12,565 nucleotides of DNA, taken from the NCBI GenBank assembly GCA_029263035.1, contig JAJCYF010000143.1, positions 1-12,565 on the forward strand, read 5' to 3'. Positions 1 to 8,400 of this stretch are shown piece after piece (position 1 is the first letter of the stretch; every line of letters starts with the position of its first letter). Made by a program: the position numbers and the translations under genes. The notes beneath the pieces were generated by a model. It ran no database searches and was not told where the DNA came from. It worked only from the letters and a program-made list of their open reading frames with translations. The DNA comes from Actinomycetes bacterium. Its GTDB lineage: Bacteria > Actinomycetota > CADDZG01 > JAHWKV01.

Positions 1-542
1 GCGGTCACGGTGAGCCTGGCGGTCAGAGTCTGGCTGTCCATCGCCCTGACCTTGCGGGGGCTCATCTCGCAGCTCATGCCCTCGGCCCGGCACTCCAGGC
101 TGATGTCGCTCCCGTCGCCGTGGAAGACCGGGATGCTGCAATCCACCGTGGCGCTCCCGCCGGGAACCACCGAGACTGTGGGCCAGCACCGGATATCGAA
201 ATCTGCGCCCTTCGCCTCGTCGGCCGGCGGCGGATCGGACTGCGCCGGGCTCGGCGGGGCGAAGGCGTTGCCCGGGGGGTTAGGCGTAGAGCTCGTGGGA
301 CCCGGCGGGGACAGGGACACGGCGGCGCCGGGTGTTGGGAGTGGATCGGCAACCCGGGCCGATGCCGTCATCCCGGCAGGGGCGGGCGCGGCCTCCTCCT
401 CCGAGGAGGGAGCGGCCCACGAGAGCAGCGCAAACGGCAAGCCGGCAAGAACAATCAGGACCGTCAGAGATGCCCAGTAGGTAGCGCTGCTTCCGCCCGA
501 AGACAGAGCGCGCACCCTTTTGACCAGATTTGCAATCCTCAA
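1..542 (-). CDS. Secreted or membrane-anchored protein with Ig-like beta domain (3' end outside window)
   Basis: Unrecognised exported protein, 180 complete codons visible, cut by the left edge. I chose the TTG at 542 because GGGTAGGA lies 6 nt before it and an in-frame TAG stops the frame a few codons upstream. A GTG at 515 is the alternative. The product has a basic N-terminus (residues 1-20, with Lys/Arg at 2, 8, 9 and 11) and one hydrophobic segment at about 23-41 (YWASLTVLIVLAGLPF), which is a signal peptide or anchor. A Pro/Ser/Ala-rich linker (about 45-110) leads into a beta-rich region with WPTVSVVPGGSATVDCSIP at 120-138. Cysteines at 119, 135, 151 and 158 could form disulfides outside the cell. 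The alternating hydrophobic pattern resembles a bacterial Ig-like sandwich; that fold is inference. Codon-position composition and coherent protein character favour this strand over the overlapping plus-strand frames. It lies 85 bp downstream of the zinc-ribbon gene on the same strand. Confidence 0.72.
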   Translation of the reverse strand, partial: MRIANLVKRVRALSSGGSSATYWASLTVLIVLAGLPFALLSWAAPSSEEEAAPAPAGMTASARVADPLPTPGAAVSLSPPGPTSSTPNPPGNAFAPPSPAQSDPPPADEAKGADFDIRCWPTVSVVPGGSATVDCSIPVFHGDGSDISLECRAEGMSCEMSPRKVRAMDSQTLTARLTVT

Positions 543-548
543 CTGCCG

Positions 549-556
549 TCCTACCC
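549..556 (-). promoter_or_regulatory. Ribosome binding site for the secreted protein
   Basis: On the minus strand this reads GGGTAGGA, ending 6 nt before the TTG at 542. It decides the start of the exported protein and is one of the few recognisable Shine-Dalgarno sequences in the window. Confidence 0.5.
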
Positions 557-627
557 TTCGTCGGTGCGTCTGCTACCTATCGGCACGAAGGTGGGGGGAC
601 TTCAGGTTTTAAAGCCCTGGCGTTGAG

Positions 628-969
628 TCAGCCGGTCAAAGGAGTTCCGCACCGGCACTTCTTCGCCCAGGCGAACGCCTCGAAACCGCACTTGGGGCAC
701 ACCCGCGATGCAACCGCGCTGGTGTAGCCGGGCAGGTAGGAGGAGGTGGGCCAGCGCTTCTGCTTCTGCCGGAAGCTGCCTGCGGGCACGATGGTTACCG
801 ATTCGGTTGACGGGTCGAGCTCGGACGCGTCGATCCCGCCCGGGGCAGAGGGGACCTGGACGGCTTCCTCGTGCTGGATTTCCTCAGAAATGTCATTCCT
901 CCGATCGAGAACTGCACCGAACTGGATCAATGCATCAAATATCGTCGCGCACCGCAAAGAGTACTTCAA
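628..969 (-). CDS. Small zinc-ribbon protein of unknown function
   Basis: A 113-residue protein whose function I do not recognise. The C-terminus carries a compact Cys4 zinc-ribbon: CPKCG at 91-95 and KCRCG at 104-108, giving ligands C91, C94, C105 and C107. It ends four residues after the last ribbon residue. Residues 25-60 are acidic and look disordered. Residues 64-90 are basic and aromatic (QKQKRW, SSYLPGY) and could bind nucleic acid or a protein. The longest start is a TTG at 969 with only a weak AAGG upstream. A TTG at about 930 is possible, so the first 15 residues or so are uncertain. It is divergent from the PDZ/TPR gene and 85 bp upstream of the secreted-protein gene. A single ribbon on an acidic tail could be a regulator or an assembly factor; the sequence does not decide. 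Confidence 0.62.
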   Translation of the reverse strand: MKYSLRCATIFDALIQFGAVLDRRNDISEEIQHEEAVQVPSAPGGIDASELDPSTESVTIVPAGSFRQKQKRWPTSSYLPGYTSAVASRVCPKCGFEAFAWAKKCRCGTPLTG

Positions 970-1015
970 AACCAGCCTTGAGCTGCAACCCCGGCCGATT
1001 CAGCCCCGCGGGACG

Positions 1016-1021
1016 CATAAT
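1016..1021 (+). promoter_or_regulatory. Putative -10 element for the PDZ/TPR gene (leaderless)
   Basis: CATAAT lies exactly 6 nt before the GTG at 1028, so transcription would begin at or next to the start codon. The GGAGG between them is only 1 nt from GTG, too close to act as a normal Shine-Dalgarno. No good -35 is visible at 16-18 nt. Confidence 0.4.
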
Positions 1022-1027
1022 GGAGGC

Positions 1028-2149
1028 GTGAGGATTCCTTCCCGGCTGGTCGCACTTTGTGTCGTCTTGGCGCTGGCCGGTGTTGCATGCGGCCCCCCTG
1101 AGGCCCTCAGACGGATCCTGGGCCGCGAGGCTGAAGAAACCGGGGATCAGGCAGTGCCGGACGATGCCTACCCCGCTCCGGGCATCCCGGACCCGCCTGC
1201 CGATGGCCGTCTCGGCGCTCTTGTGCTCACCAATGAGTCGTCCTGGGGACTATTCCTCGACCGGGGCAAGGATTCGGGCGGGGCGCTGGTAGTCGAGGTC
1301 CTGCCCGACACGCCCGCCCAGGCCATCGGCCTTCAGTCCGGCGATGTGGTCACCTGGCTGGATGGAACTGAGATCAACAACCACGAACAACTCCTGACGA
1401 TCCTCCGGAGGAGCTCGTCGCCCCTCCATACGCTCAGGATCACCCGCGCCGACGAAAGCACCGAGCAGCTGGAGGTGGAGCTGACCGCCGGAGGGGACTT
1501 TACGCTTCTGGGTTATCTGGAGGAAAAGCTCGCTGCCGGCCCCGACCCCATCACCCGCTACCTGCTCGCGGAGAACGTCCCCGATCTCAACCGTGGAATC
1601 GAGCTGATGCGCGGACTTCTCGCCGAGCACCCCAACTTCGCCGAGGGACACGCCCTGCTGGCCCGGCTGCTGATAGGACGCCTTGAGCAGCAGACGGCAG
1701 GGGGAACTTCGGGAGACACCTCGCCGGATCTGCTGGACGCCACCGTCGCAATCGACACTGCGCTGCAGCTCGATCCCGAGTCCCCCAGCCTGTTGCGGGC
1801 GCGGTCTCAAATCCTTCTGGCGCTCGGGGAGCCGGCCAAGGCCGAGATCGACGCAGAGAACGCTCTGGGGCTGGATGAGTCGTCGGCCGAGTCAAACTTT
1901 TTGCTCGGAACATCGCAGCTGACCCTCGACCGGCCGGCCGACGCAATCGCCCCGCTTCACCGGGCCGTCAGGCTGGACCCGTTTGTGTTCGACTACTACA
2001 TCAACCTGGCTCTGTGCTACCGCCTGCTGAATCGGGAAACCGACACCCAGGACACCATCCTGGCCGCCCGCACCATTGCAGGCGACGACCCGGCGCTCAA
2101 CCAGAGGCTGGACGATCTGGTGGTCCCGGAGGCTGCGCCTCTCGAGTAG
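1028..2149 (+). CDS. Membrane-anchored or lipoprotein PDZ-TPR protein
   Basis: A 373-residue exported scaffold protein. The start is the GTG at 1028, because the signal sequence begins there. The frame stays open upstream to 746, but that stretch lies antisense to the zinc-ribbon gene and has no export character. Residues 1-20 form a signal peptide ending LAGVAC, with Cys21 as a possible lipid site; the lipobox is imperfect (Gly at -3). A Pro/Asp-rich linker (35-60) precedes a PDZ domain at about 75-152, with the typical GLQSGDVVTWLDG at 101-113. From about 187 to 355 there are helical pairs of TPR type, for example AIDTALQLDPESPSLLRARS (241-260) and AIAPLHRAVRLDP (306-318). There is no protease domain, unlike HtrA or CtpA proteins. 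The likely role is peptide-recognising assembly or quality control at the outer face of the membrane; the partner is unknown. Confidence 0.85.
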   Translation: MRIPSRLVALCVVLALAGVACGPPEALRRILGREAEETGDQAVPDDAYPAPGIPDPPADGRLGALVLTNESSWGLFLDRGKDSGGALVVEVLPDTPAQAIGLQSGDVVTWLDGTEINNHEQLLTILRRSSSPLHTLRITRADESTEQLEVELTAGGDFTLLGYLEEKLAAGPDPITRYLLAENVPDLNRGIELMRGLLAEHPNFAEGHALLARLLIGRLEQQTAGGTSGDTSPDLLDATVAIDTALQLDPESPSLLRARSQILLALGEPAKAEIDAENALGLDESSAESNFLLGTSQLTLDRPADAIAPLHRAVRLDPFVFDYYINLALCYRLLNRETDTQDTILAARTIAGDDPALNQRLDDLVVPEAAPLE

Positions 2150-2164
2150 CAGTAAGTCCTGGAT

Positions 2165-2185
2165 CCCGGCCGGCCGTGGGCCGGG
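2165..2185. terminator. GC-rich hairpin between convergent genes
   Basis: A perfect 7-bp inverted repeat (CCCGGCC, 7-nt loop, GGCCGGG) sits in the 62-bp gap between the stop of the PDZ/TPR gene (2149) and the stop of the L,D-transpeptidase gene (2212). Its position suits a bidirectional terminator. It has no T-tract on either side, so it could instead slow polymerase or protect 3' ends. Confidence 0.42.
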
Positions 2186-2211
2186 CGATGCACAGCCGGG
2201 CAGCTGCCTGC

Positions 2212-3501
2212 CTACTCCATTCCCAGATCAATCGGCGGAACGACCGGAGCCGGGGGGCCCGGGGCAACCGGCACAGGAGAGGGCTCCACCGGGGCCGGAG
2301 GGGGCGTGACCGGAGCCGCCGGAGGGGTGGCGGGCGGGGGCGGAGCCGGCTGCGCCGCGATACCGTTGCTTTCGACCAGGTCCTGAATGGTGGGGGCCTT
2401 CGGAGGCGAGGGCATCAGGCGGGCCGGGCCGGTCGACTGGATGATCACCGGGGTCCCTACCTCCACCAGGTCGAACAGCTCCTCCACGTCGGACATCTTC
2501 ATCCGGATGCAGCCGTGGGAGGCGTTGTAGCCCATGGAGTTATCCGCGGTGGTCCCGTGGATCCGGATTCCCGGGCTGTTCAGGTTCAACGCCCGGGTGC
2601 CCAGGGGGTTGCTGGGGCCGGGGCCGATCTTGGCGGGAAGCTTCGCGCCCCACTGGCCCGGTCCCTTCGCCGGGTTAACCCAGGTGGGACGAAATCGCTT
2701 CTGGGTGATCTTGAACTGGCCGATGGGGGTGGGGTATCTGGGCAGACCGGTAGCAACGTCGTAGGTCTTGACCAGCCTCTCCCCGTCATAGTGATACAGC
2801 TTGTTCTCGCCGACCTTTACGACCAGGACGTCCTTAAAGTTATCCCTGGTCACCGCCGGAGCCACCGGCTTACCCGACAGCGCGATTGCGGGGGCGCCCT
2901 TCCTGGACGCATCCTGCAGCGCCTGCAACGCCGCCTTCTCGTCCAGGGCGAAACCGGGAACCCCGTCACCGATCCTGGGGCTGCCGCCCACCATCGAGAC
3001 CGTGGCGTCCGCCGGTGCCTTGTTGACCGCCTCGGCAAGCCGGGCAACCATGCCGGCCGCCTCGTCCTCGGACACCCGCGTCTCGACCTTGAGGTCGTGG
3101 CCCAGGGACATGCCGGTTATGCGATACCAGAGCCGCTTGTAGGACGGGATGTCCTGGTGAAGCCGAACCGCCCGGGAGTAGACCTCGTCCACATTGGTGG
3201 TGGCTCCGAGCTCGCGGCGGGTGGTGGACTGGAGCAACTGGCCGTCCAGGCTGATGTTGATGGGAGCGTCCAGGGGCGCTTCAAAGCGGTCGTGCAGTTT
3301 TTTTGTGGCCGCGGCCTTGTTTAGGCCCGCCAGATCGATGCCCCCCACCGCGAAGCCGTTGAGGCTCACCTTGGTGTTGGAGGACTCCATACGGACCGCG
3401 GCGGCGGCGCCGCCCACGCCTATCACCAGGACGAACGACACCAGTCCGGCTACCCAGGTGAGTAGCTGGAATCGTCGGATTGAGCGCGTCCCCGTCTTCA
3501 T
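2212..3501 (-). CDS. L,D-transpeptidase (YkuD domain) with YoaR/PG_binding_4-like N-terminal region
   Basis: A 429-residue envelope enzyme that forms 3-3 peptide cross-links in peptidoglycan or attaches proteins to it. A basic N-terminus and one hydrophobic segment (about 14-36) place it across or outside the membrane. Residues 45-215 resemble the YoaR/VanW-associated peptidoglycan-binding region (FAVGGIDLAGLNKAAATKKL at 50-69, then REL and a VDE helix). The YkuD catalytic domain spans about 224-356: it starts DVLVVKVGENKLYHYDGE, continues with PTPIGQFKI at 258-266, IHG with His315, and the signature SHGCIRM at 328-334 with nucleophile Cys331 and His329. All key residues are present, so it should be active. 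An odd feature is the C-terminal tail from about 365, rich in Pro and Ala (about 387-425), placed after the catalytic domain. The ATG at 3501 lacks a Shine-Dalgarno and has TACAAT 9 nt upstream. Confidence 0.95.
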   Translation of the reverse strand: MKTGTRSIRRFQLLTWVAGLVSFVLVIGVGGAAAAVRMESSNTKVSLNGFAVGGIDLAGLNKAAATKKLHDRFEAPLDAPINISLDGQLLQSTTRRELGATTNVDEVYSRAVRLHQDIPSYKRLWYRITGMSLGHDLKVETRVSEDEAAGMVARLAEAVNKAPADATVSMVGGSPRIGDGVPGFALDEKAALQALQDASRKGAPAIALSGKPVAPAVTRDNFKDVLVVKVGENKLYHYDGERLVKTYDVATGLPRYPTPIGQFKITQKRFRPTWVNPAKGPGQWGAKLPAKIGPGPSNPLGTRALNLNSPGIRIHGTTADNSMGYNASHGCIRMKMSDVEELFDLVEVGTPVIIQSTGPARLMPSPPKAPTIQDLVESNGIAAQPAPPPPATPPAAPVTPPPAPVEPSPVPVAPGPPAPVVPPIDLGME

Positions 3502-3510
3502 TGATTTGCC

Positions 3511-3516
3511 ATTGTA
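3511..3516 (-). promoter_or_regulatory. Putative -10 element for the L,D-transpeptidase gene
   Basis: On the minus strand this reads TACAAT, 9 nt before the ATG at 3501, implying a leader of about 2-3 nt. A weak TTCGGA lies 16 nt further upstream (3533-3538). The start codon has no Shine-Dalgarno. Confidence 0.42.
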
Positions 3517-3636
3517 TGTCTCAAGTGCTAAGTCCGAACAGTCCCATTCGTCGCCGAGATCGCGAAAATTCCTTCAGATCATCCTGTGGGTAGCGCGGTT
3601 CCCTCGCAGGATCACGCCCCATCGCAGCTTTACGTG

Positions 3637-3642
3637 CACTAT
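3637..3642 (+). promoter_or_regulatory. Possible -10 element for the metallopeptidase gene
   Basis: CACTAT lies 6 nt before the ATG at 3649. It keeps only the key A at position 2 and T at position 6 of the hexamer, plus the A at position 5. No Shine-Dalgarno is present, which fits a leaderless start, but the match is weak. Confidence 0.27.
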
Positions 3643-3648
3643 TGACGT

Positions 3649-4008
3649 ATGAAAGAGCCTCTCAGTTCCCGCCGCTTCGAAGAACTTGTCGACCAGGCGA
3701 TGCAGGAGCTGCCGGAGGAGCTGATGAGCCGGATCAGCAACCTGCATATCGCAATTGAGGAGAGCCCTCCCGCCACAGCCGAGGATGCCGAGGTTCTCGG
3801 TCTGTACGAAGGGGTCCCGCTGACCGAGCGCAGCGCCGACTACTACGGCGTCATGCCCGATCTCATCACCTTGTTCAAATCGAACATCGAGGATGAGGCC
3901 GGCGACGCCGACGACGTCAGGGAGGTGGTGAGGGTGACGGTGCTGCACGAGATAGCCCACCACTTCGGCATCGACGACGACCGGCTGGAGGAGCTCGGCT
4001 GGGATTGA
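3649..4008 (+). CDS. Minimal zinc metallopeptidase family protein (Zincin_1, formerly DUF1025)
   Basis: A 119-residue cytoplasmic protein; there is no signal peptide or membrane segment. Residues 7-35 match the family's opening pattern (RRFEELVDQAMQELPEEL), in which a helical segment leads into a small zincin core. The GLYEGVPLTER segment at 51-61 and the D-L-I-T-LFK strand at 71-77 are also typical. The zinc motif HEIAH occupies 100-104, followed by HFGIDDDRLEELGW at 105-118, where Glu114 or Glu115 could supply the third ligand. The length is normal for this very short family. Its peptidase activity and substrate are not established. In many actinobacteria, from memory, it sits close to whiB2, DUF3499 and fbiA, so its presence near the GT2/DUF5719 operon and the F420 genes fits a conserved neighbourhood. 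It converges with the DUF5719-like gene, leaving 17 bp between the two stops. Confidence 0.9.
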   Translation: MKEPLSSRRFEELVDQAMQELPEELMSRISNLHIAIEESPPATAEDAEVLGLYEGVPLTERSADYYGVMPDLITLFKSNIEDEAGDADDVREVVRVTVLHEIAHHFGIDDDRLEELGWD

Positions 4009-4025
4009 TGCCCGGTATCAGCCGG

Positions 4026-5414
4026 TCAGGGGACCGAAATCCCCGCCGTGGTTGAGAAGTCGGAATACTGGCCGCCGACCACGGACCGGCTCTCCACCGC
4101 AATCACCGAAGCGTCGGCCTCCACCACCGCCGTCGAGGGGCCCTGGACGAACGGGCTCAGGTCGACCACCAGCTTGCGGCCGGGTTCGACGGTCAATGCC
4201 GACAGCTCCGCCGGCTTGGATTCCCCGCCGTCGGCCAGCAGGGTCACACCCACCCGGGTCGGGTTTTGCCCGGTGTTCACGATGCTGAGAGAGGTAGTGC
4301 CGCCGAATGGCGAGCCGGTCGGAACGATCCACCGTGCGGCGGGCATGCGGACCCCGAATGCAGCCTCGTAGGATCGGGTGCCGTCGATCACGCCGGCGGT
4401 TCGTCGTTCGGCGACCACCGGCACATCGTTCGACGAGGTGAGCTGAACACCGTAGCTGGTGCCCCGCGGCAGATGGTCGGATACCTTGATCACCGCCTGC
4501 CTGCCGGCGGGGACCGGCAGCTCAGCCAGCTCCGGCGGGGCGGTTCGCTCCTCGGCAGTCATGAACACCACACCGATGAGAGCTTCGCGAGAGCCCGAAT
4601 TGACCACCACCAGGTTCTCCTCCCCGTCTGAGGGCACCCTTCCCTCGGCAAAAATCCACTCACTGGATAGATCCTGCGCGCCGATGTCCAACGAGATTCC
4701 CTGGCCGCCCCCGGCGGTCACGTGGGAGTACCGGGCAACAACCACCCTGCCCCGCGACGCGGTTACCTCGATCCCGAAGGTCGGCTCCTCCTGAAGGTAG
4801 TCGGAGAGATAAACCGTGCTCTGGGAGAACGAACGGATCACCAGGTCTCTAAGCCTCGCCGGGACGACCTCCTTGTCCCCCGCCATCAGCCTGACCCGCA
4901 CCACCGCCTCCTCGCGGAACGGGTTGGAGATCAGCAGGTAGTGGTTCTCCCCCCGCGAGGTACTTCCGGTGGCGAAAAGCCAGCGGGAGGACGGCTGAGG
5001 GGAGCATCGCGAGGACCCCACGCCCTTGTCTCTGGCGCCTACCATCACCCCGGTAGCGTTGTTGCCGCCGAACGCCTCCACCAGCCCGGTTGCATCCGAC
5101 AGCCCGAAGTCGGACATTTGTTTGTTACTGGTGCTCCGGGCCGGGAGGCTCGCCTCCTCCACGGCCGACTGGCCCGTCCCTCCGATTGCCGACCGGCGCA
5201 ACCCCAGCGCGGAGGTGCCCAGGTTGGCGGTCGACATGGTTGCCTCGATCCCCTCCGCCGGAGGGACCGGGCAGTACCAGCCGGTCGAGACAAATTGCCC
5301 GGAGTCCAGTTCCGGCCGGTCGGCGGCCCTTGTGGGCAGGGTGAAGTCGAGCAGGAGCCCGAGCCCCAGCACCGCGACCACCACCGCAAGAAATGTGATC
5401 TCGGTCCGCCTCAT
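4026..5414 (-). CDS. DUF5719-like exported protein with three long repeats
   Basis: A 462-residue protein. I place the start at the ATG at 5414, whose ATGA overlaps the stop of the glycosyltransferase gene. The frame is open further upstream, but that stretch is inside the other gene. A single N-terminal hydrophobic segment (about 6-25, AVVVAVLGLGLLL) anchors or exports it. Cys48 (WYCP) and Cys137 (SRCSP) may pair. Three copies of a beta-rich unit begin with SSRWLFATG (W145), SSEWIFAEG (W253) and AARWIVPTG (W362), so the spacing is 108 then 109 residues. Each copy is followed by an L-[LV]-[IV]-x-N strand (LLISN, LVVVN, LSIVN). This architecture and the adjacent GT2 gene match the actinobacterial DUF5719 family, whose function is unknown. 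An accessory role for the glycosyltransferase outside the membrane is inference from the overlap. Confidence 0.85.
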   Translation of the reverse strand: MRRTEITFLAVVVAVLGLGLLLDFTLPTRAADRPELDSGQFVSTGWYCPVPPAEGIEATMSTANLGTSALGLRRSAIGGTGQSAVEEASLPARSTSNKQMSDFGLSDATGLVEAFGGNNATGVMVGARDKGVGSSRCSPQPSSRWLFATGSTSRGENHYLLISNPFREEAVVRVRLMAGDKEVVPARLRDLVIRSFSQSTVYLSDYLQEEPTFGIEVTASRGRVVVARYSHVTAGGGQGISLDIGAQDLSSEWIFAEGRVPSDGEENLVVVNSGSREALIGVVFMTAEERTAPPELAELPVPAGRQAVIKVSDHLPRGTSYGVQLTSSNDVPVVAERRTAGVIDGTRSYEAAFGVRMPAARWIVPTGSPFGGTTSLSIVNTGQNPTRVGVTLLADGGESKPAELSALTVEPGRKLVVDLSPFVQGPSTAVVEADASVIAVESRSVVGGQYSDFSTTAGISVP

Positions 5415-8400
5415 GCCCGGGCCTTCCTCTCGCTCACCGATGGTCCCGCCATCGCCAGAACCGCCAGGAGCAGGATCACCTGAAGCAGTAGCCAGAGGAA
5501 CCTGATCCAATGCTGCCCGAAGTACACGCTGATCTCGCCGGCGGCGTCGGGCTCCAGCTCAAACCGGTTGGCCCAGCCGAATGCCTCGGTCTGCTCCAGC
5601 TGGTTGTCCCCCACGGACGCCTTCCACCCCTTGTTGAAGTTGTCGCCCAGCAGCACCTGGGTGTGGCTGGTCCGCGGCAGTTCTCCGGTGAACTTGCTGG
5701 GAGAGCGAGCCGGGATGGATCGGCCGCCGATCCAGTCCACGACCATCAGCGAGCTCGGGTTGCCGGCCGTTACGACCTCCTCGGTCAGCGCCGCCGGAGC
5801 CAGGGAGGCTCGCGGGAGCCATTGGAGGTTGCGGAAGATGGCCACGCCGCTCTGCTGTTGCTCCAGGGCGATGTCGCGCTGCCGGCCCAGCGCTTCGATG
5901 GTGGGGGTGTCCCGGGGATCCGCCACGATGAACTGGACGTTGGCCGGGGCCAGCAGGTGCCCTGCCAGGTGGAGGCGGCGTCCCAGCAGGGCGTCGATGA
6001 CCGACTCCATCCGGGCCTCACCCTGCGCAGGGGGAGGCTGAATGGCGTCGAGCATGGTCAACCCCTGGGAGGTGGTCAAAAAGTACTCTGCTCCGTCGGA
6101 AGGACGAAGACCGGCACGCACCGGGTCCGCCCACCGCCCGCCGAGCCACAGGACGCGGAAGTCGCCTACCTCCTCGGCGGTGGATCTCATGAACGACGCG
6201 ATGGAGGTGGCCTCCTCGCCGGTCCCGCCGGCGAAGGTGGCGGGTGGCCGCTCCCAGCCGGCAAGCTGCGGCCCCCAGCCGATGAGCACCCCGATTCCCA
6301 GGGTTGCGCAGAGCAGGGGGATGGCGATCTTGTGGCGCCAGCCGAAGGCATGTTTGGGCAGCTCCTCGGAAATTCCCTCGGTAAGGTGGCCGGCCAGCAC
6401 GGCCAAGATCACCAGCGGCACGGTGAGCCACATGGCGGGCGACGCGACCAGCGGGGGCAGCAGCCCCTTACCCATGAGCCCGCCGAGCACGCCGAACACC
6501 AAAAGGACCACCGAGAGGGTACGGGCCTCGCTCCGGCGGACCGGGCTCACCAAAGACAGGGCACCCACCACGACGGCGGGGACGATCAGCAGGCCGATGC
6601 GCCCCCCCAGGTCCAGGAAGAGGAATTTCTGGAATGAGAAGTCCTCCCAAAGCGGGTGGAGCCAGCCACCGAGACCGGAGAAGAGCGGGCCGAGTATGGG
6701 GCCGCTGGGTCGCAGCCCCTCGAACGACCATGGGATGAGCACCGCGAGGGCCAGGGGCAGGGAAAGCATCAGGAACCGGAATCGCTTGACGACCGCCCGG
6801 GAGAACCCCGGACCGATCGACCTGCCCAATCCCAGGCCGGCGAACATCACCAGGAACGCCAGAACCGCCGAGGGCGCAAGTGCGATCACCGGCACCAGAA
6901 CCAGTGCCGTCCGGCCCGCGGCCGTCAAAAGGGAGTCGCTGCCGCCGTCGACCGGGGTCCTTATGTCCGGTTCATCTACCTCCTGAGCGCCCGAGGCCAG
7001 GGTCCTGAAAGCCATCAGCACCACGAACGGCAGCGTCGCGTACATCGCCAGGGCTCCAAGATCTCCGGTGGAGATGATCAGGTGGGTCACCGGGTTCAGT
7101 ACGTAGACGGCCAGGGCTGCGACCCGCGCCGGACGGCGCCTGGAGGACGAGCGAACCAGGCGGTTGATCCCCACCAGGCCGATCGTAATCAGACCCAGGA
7201 CCAGCAACTTTTGCGCAAGCCCCGGGCGGCCAAAGCCGAGCAGGCTCACCACCCACAGAATCGGGTAGGCGGTCGGGGTGGCGGACTCCGTGCCCAAAGA
7301 GGTATCGCGCCAGCCGGAGAGGTAGTCACCGATCAGGCGTCCGGTGGCTTCAGGAAACGGCCAGAGCGTTCCCGAGGCCAGCGGCCCCCCGAAAACGATT
7401 CCCCGCATTGCGATGAGAGCCAGGAGCACAATCAGGGCGGTCGCCATGGTCATCGGCTGGCGGGCCCACTCGGCGAAACCATGCTTGATCCCGGTGAACG
7501 AGAGGTTGTTCTTGTTCCGGGCCCCGGAAACGAGCGTCCCGAATTCCAGATGGCGCAGCCGGCGTTCAATTTGCATCCGGAAACGGTGCGAGTCCCTGAC
7601 CATCAGGTTGCGGATCTGGCGGTCCGGTACGGTCCTGCGCTTTTGCACCGCACGGCGCCGCATCATGACGTTGGGCAGGGACCGGACGAAGTCGATGAGC
7701 GCCCGCGGGAAGTCCGAGGACTCGTCCACCCGGCGCAGGACCAGCAGGGCAAGCATGCGCGCCAGCCCGAGCAGCATGGAGGCAACCAGAGCAAACGCCA
7801 TCCGGGGGCCGCTTGCGTTCTTGGCGATGGTCCGTAGCTGGTTCCGGCGGGCGAGGTGTCCCTTGGAGGGCATTCCCCGGCCCACCCGTCTTTGTCCGGT
7901 GGACAGTGCGCTGGCGTGCCGGTAGCGGGCTCCCGGCTCGACCATGACCTTGAAGCCGGCCAGGCGGGCCCGAAGACACAGGTCCAGGTCTTCGCCAAAA
8001 GCGAAGTAGGCGCCGTCCCACAACCCGCACCGCTCCGCCAGCTGGCGGGAGACGAGCATGCATGCGTTGGTGACGAAGAGCGTCTCGGTAAGGTTTTCGT
8101 GCTGGCCCTGGTCGATCTCCCCGTCCTCGAGACTGGAGTAGGGGATGCAGAACTGGTCGGCCGACATTCCCACCTCAACCAGGACCTGAGGACGGTCCCA
8201 GTCCAGACCCTTGGCTCCCACGACCCCGGCTCCGGTGCTGATCGCCGCTTCGACCAGCATGTTGACCGCGTCGGGATCGAGCACCACGTCGTCGTGCATG
8301 AACAGGAAGTAATCCGCGGCCGAGGTTCGGCTGGACGACTCCAGCCCGGCGTTGGCTGCGGCGCCGAACCCCAGGTTTCGATCCGACCAGACGATCTCGG

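Noticed and set aside
608..619. Near-palindrome GGTTTTAAAGCC between two minus-strand genes
   Set aside because: It is imperfect, short and alone; no paired site or promoter placement supports an operator or terminator.
10..626. Plus-strand open frames at the left edge
   Set aside because: The minus-strand frame from 542 gives a signal peptide, linker and beta domain with a ribosome site; the plus-strand products have no such character.
746..1027. N-terminal extension of the PDZ/TPR gene to 746
   Set aside because: It would overlap the zinc-ribbon gene antisense and bury a proper signal peptide 94 residues inside the protein; the GTG at 1028 fits better.
2014..3324. Long plus-strand open frame opposite the L,D-transpeptidase gene (436 codons)
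   Set aside because: It is antisense to a clear YkuD enzyme, its product is Arg/Gly-rich without domain features, and such frames are expected in high-GC DNA.
3535..3550. Inverted repeat CGAAC-6-ATTCG in the divergent region, resembling an actinobacterial SOS box
   Set aside because: The spacer is 6 rather than 4 nt and one arm has a mismatch, so it does not meet the LexA-site pattern.
3992..4024. GGCTG...CAGCC inverted repeat at the convergent stops near 4008-4026
   Set aside because: Only 5 bp of stem with a long loop and no T-tract; too weak to call a terminator.
5415..5510. N-terminal extension of the DUF5719-like gene to 5510
   Set aside because: It lies inside the glycosyltransferase gene and precedes a clear signal/anchor; the ATGA overlap at 5414 is a typical coupled start.
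5510..7837. Two long plus-strand open frames opposite the glycosyltransferase gene (375 and 393 codons)
   Set aside because: Low-complexity Arg/Gln/Gly/Pro products with no motif, lying antisense to a well-supported GT2 membrane protein.
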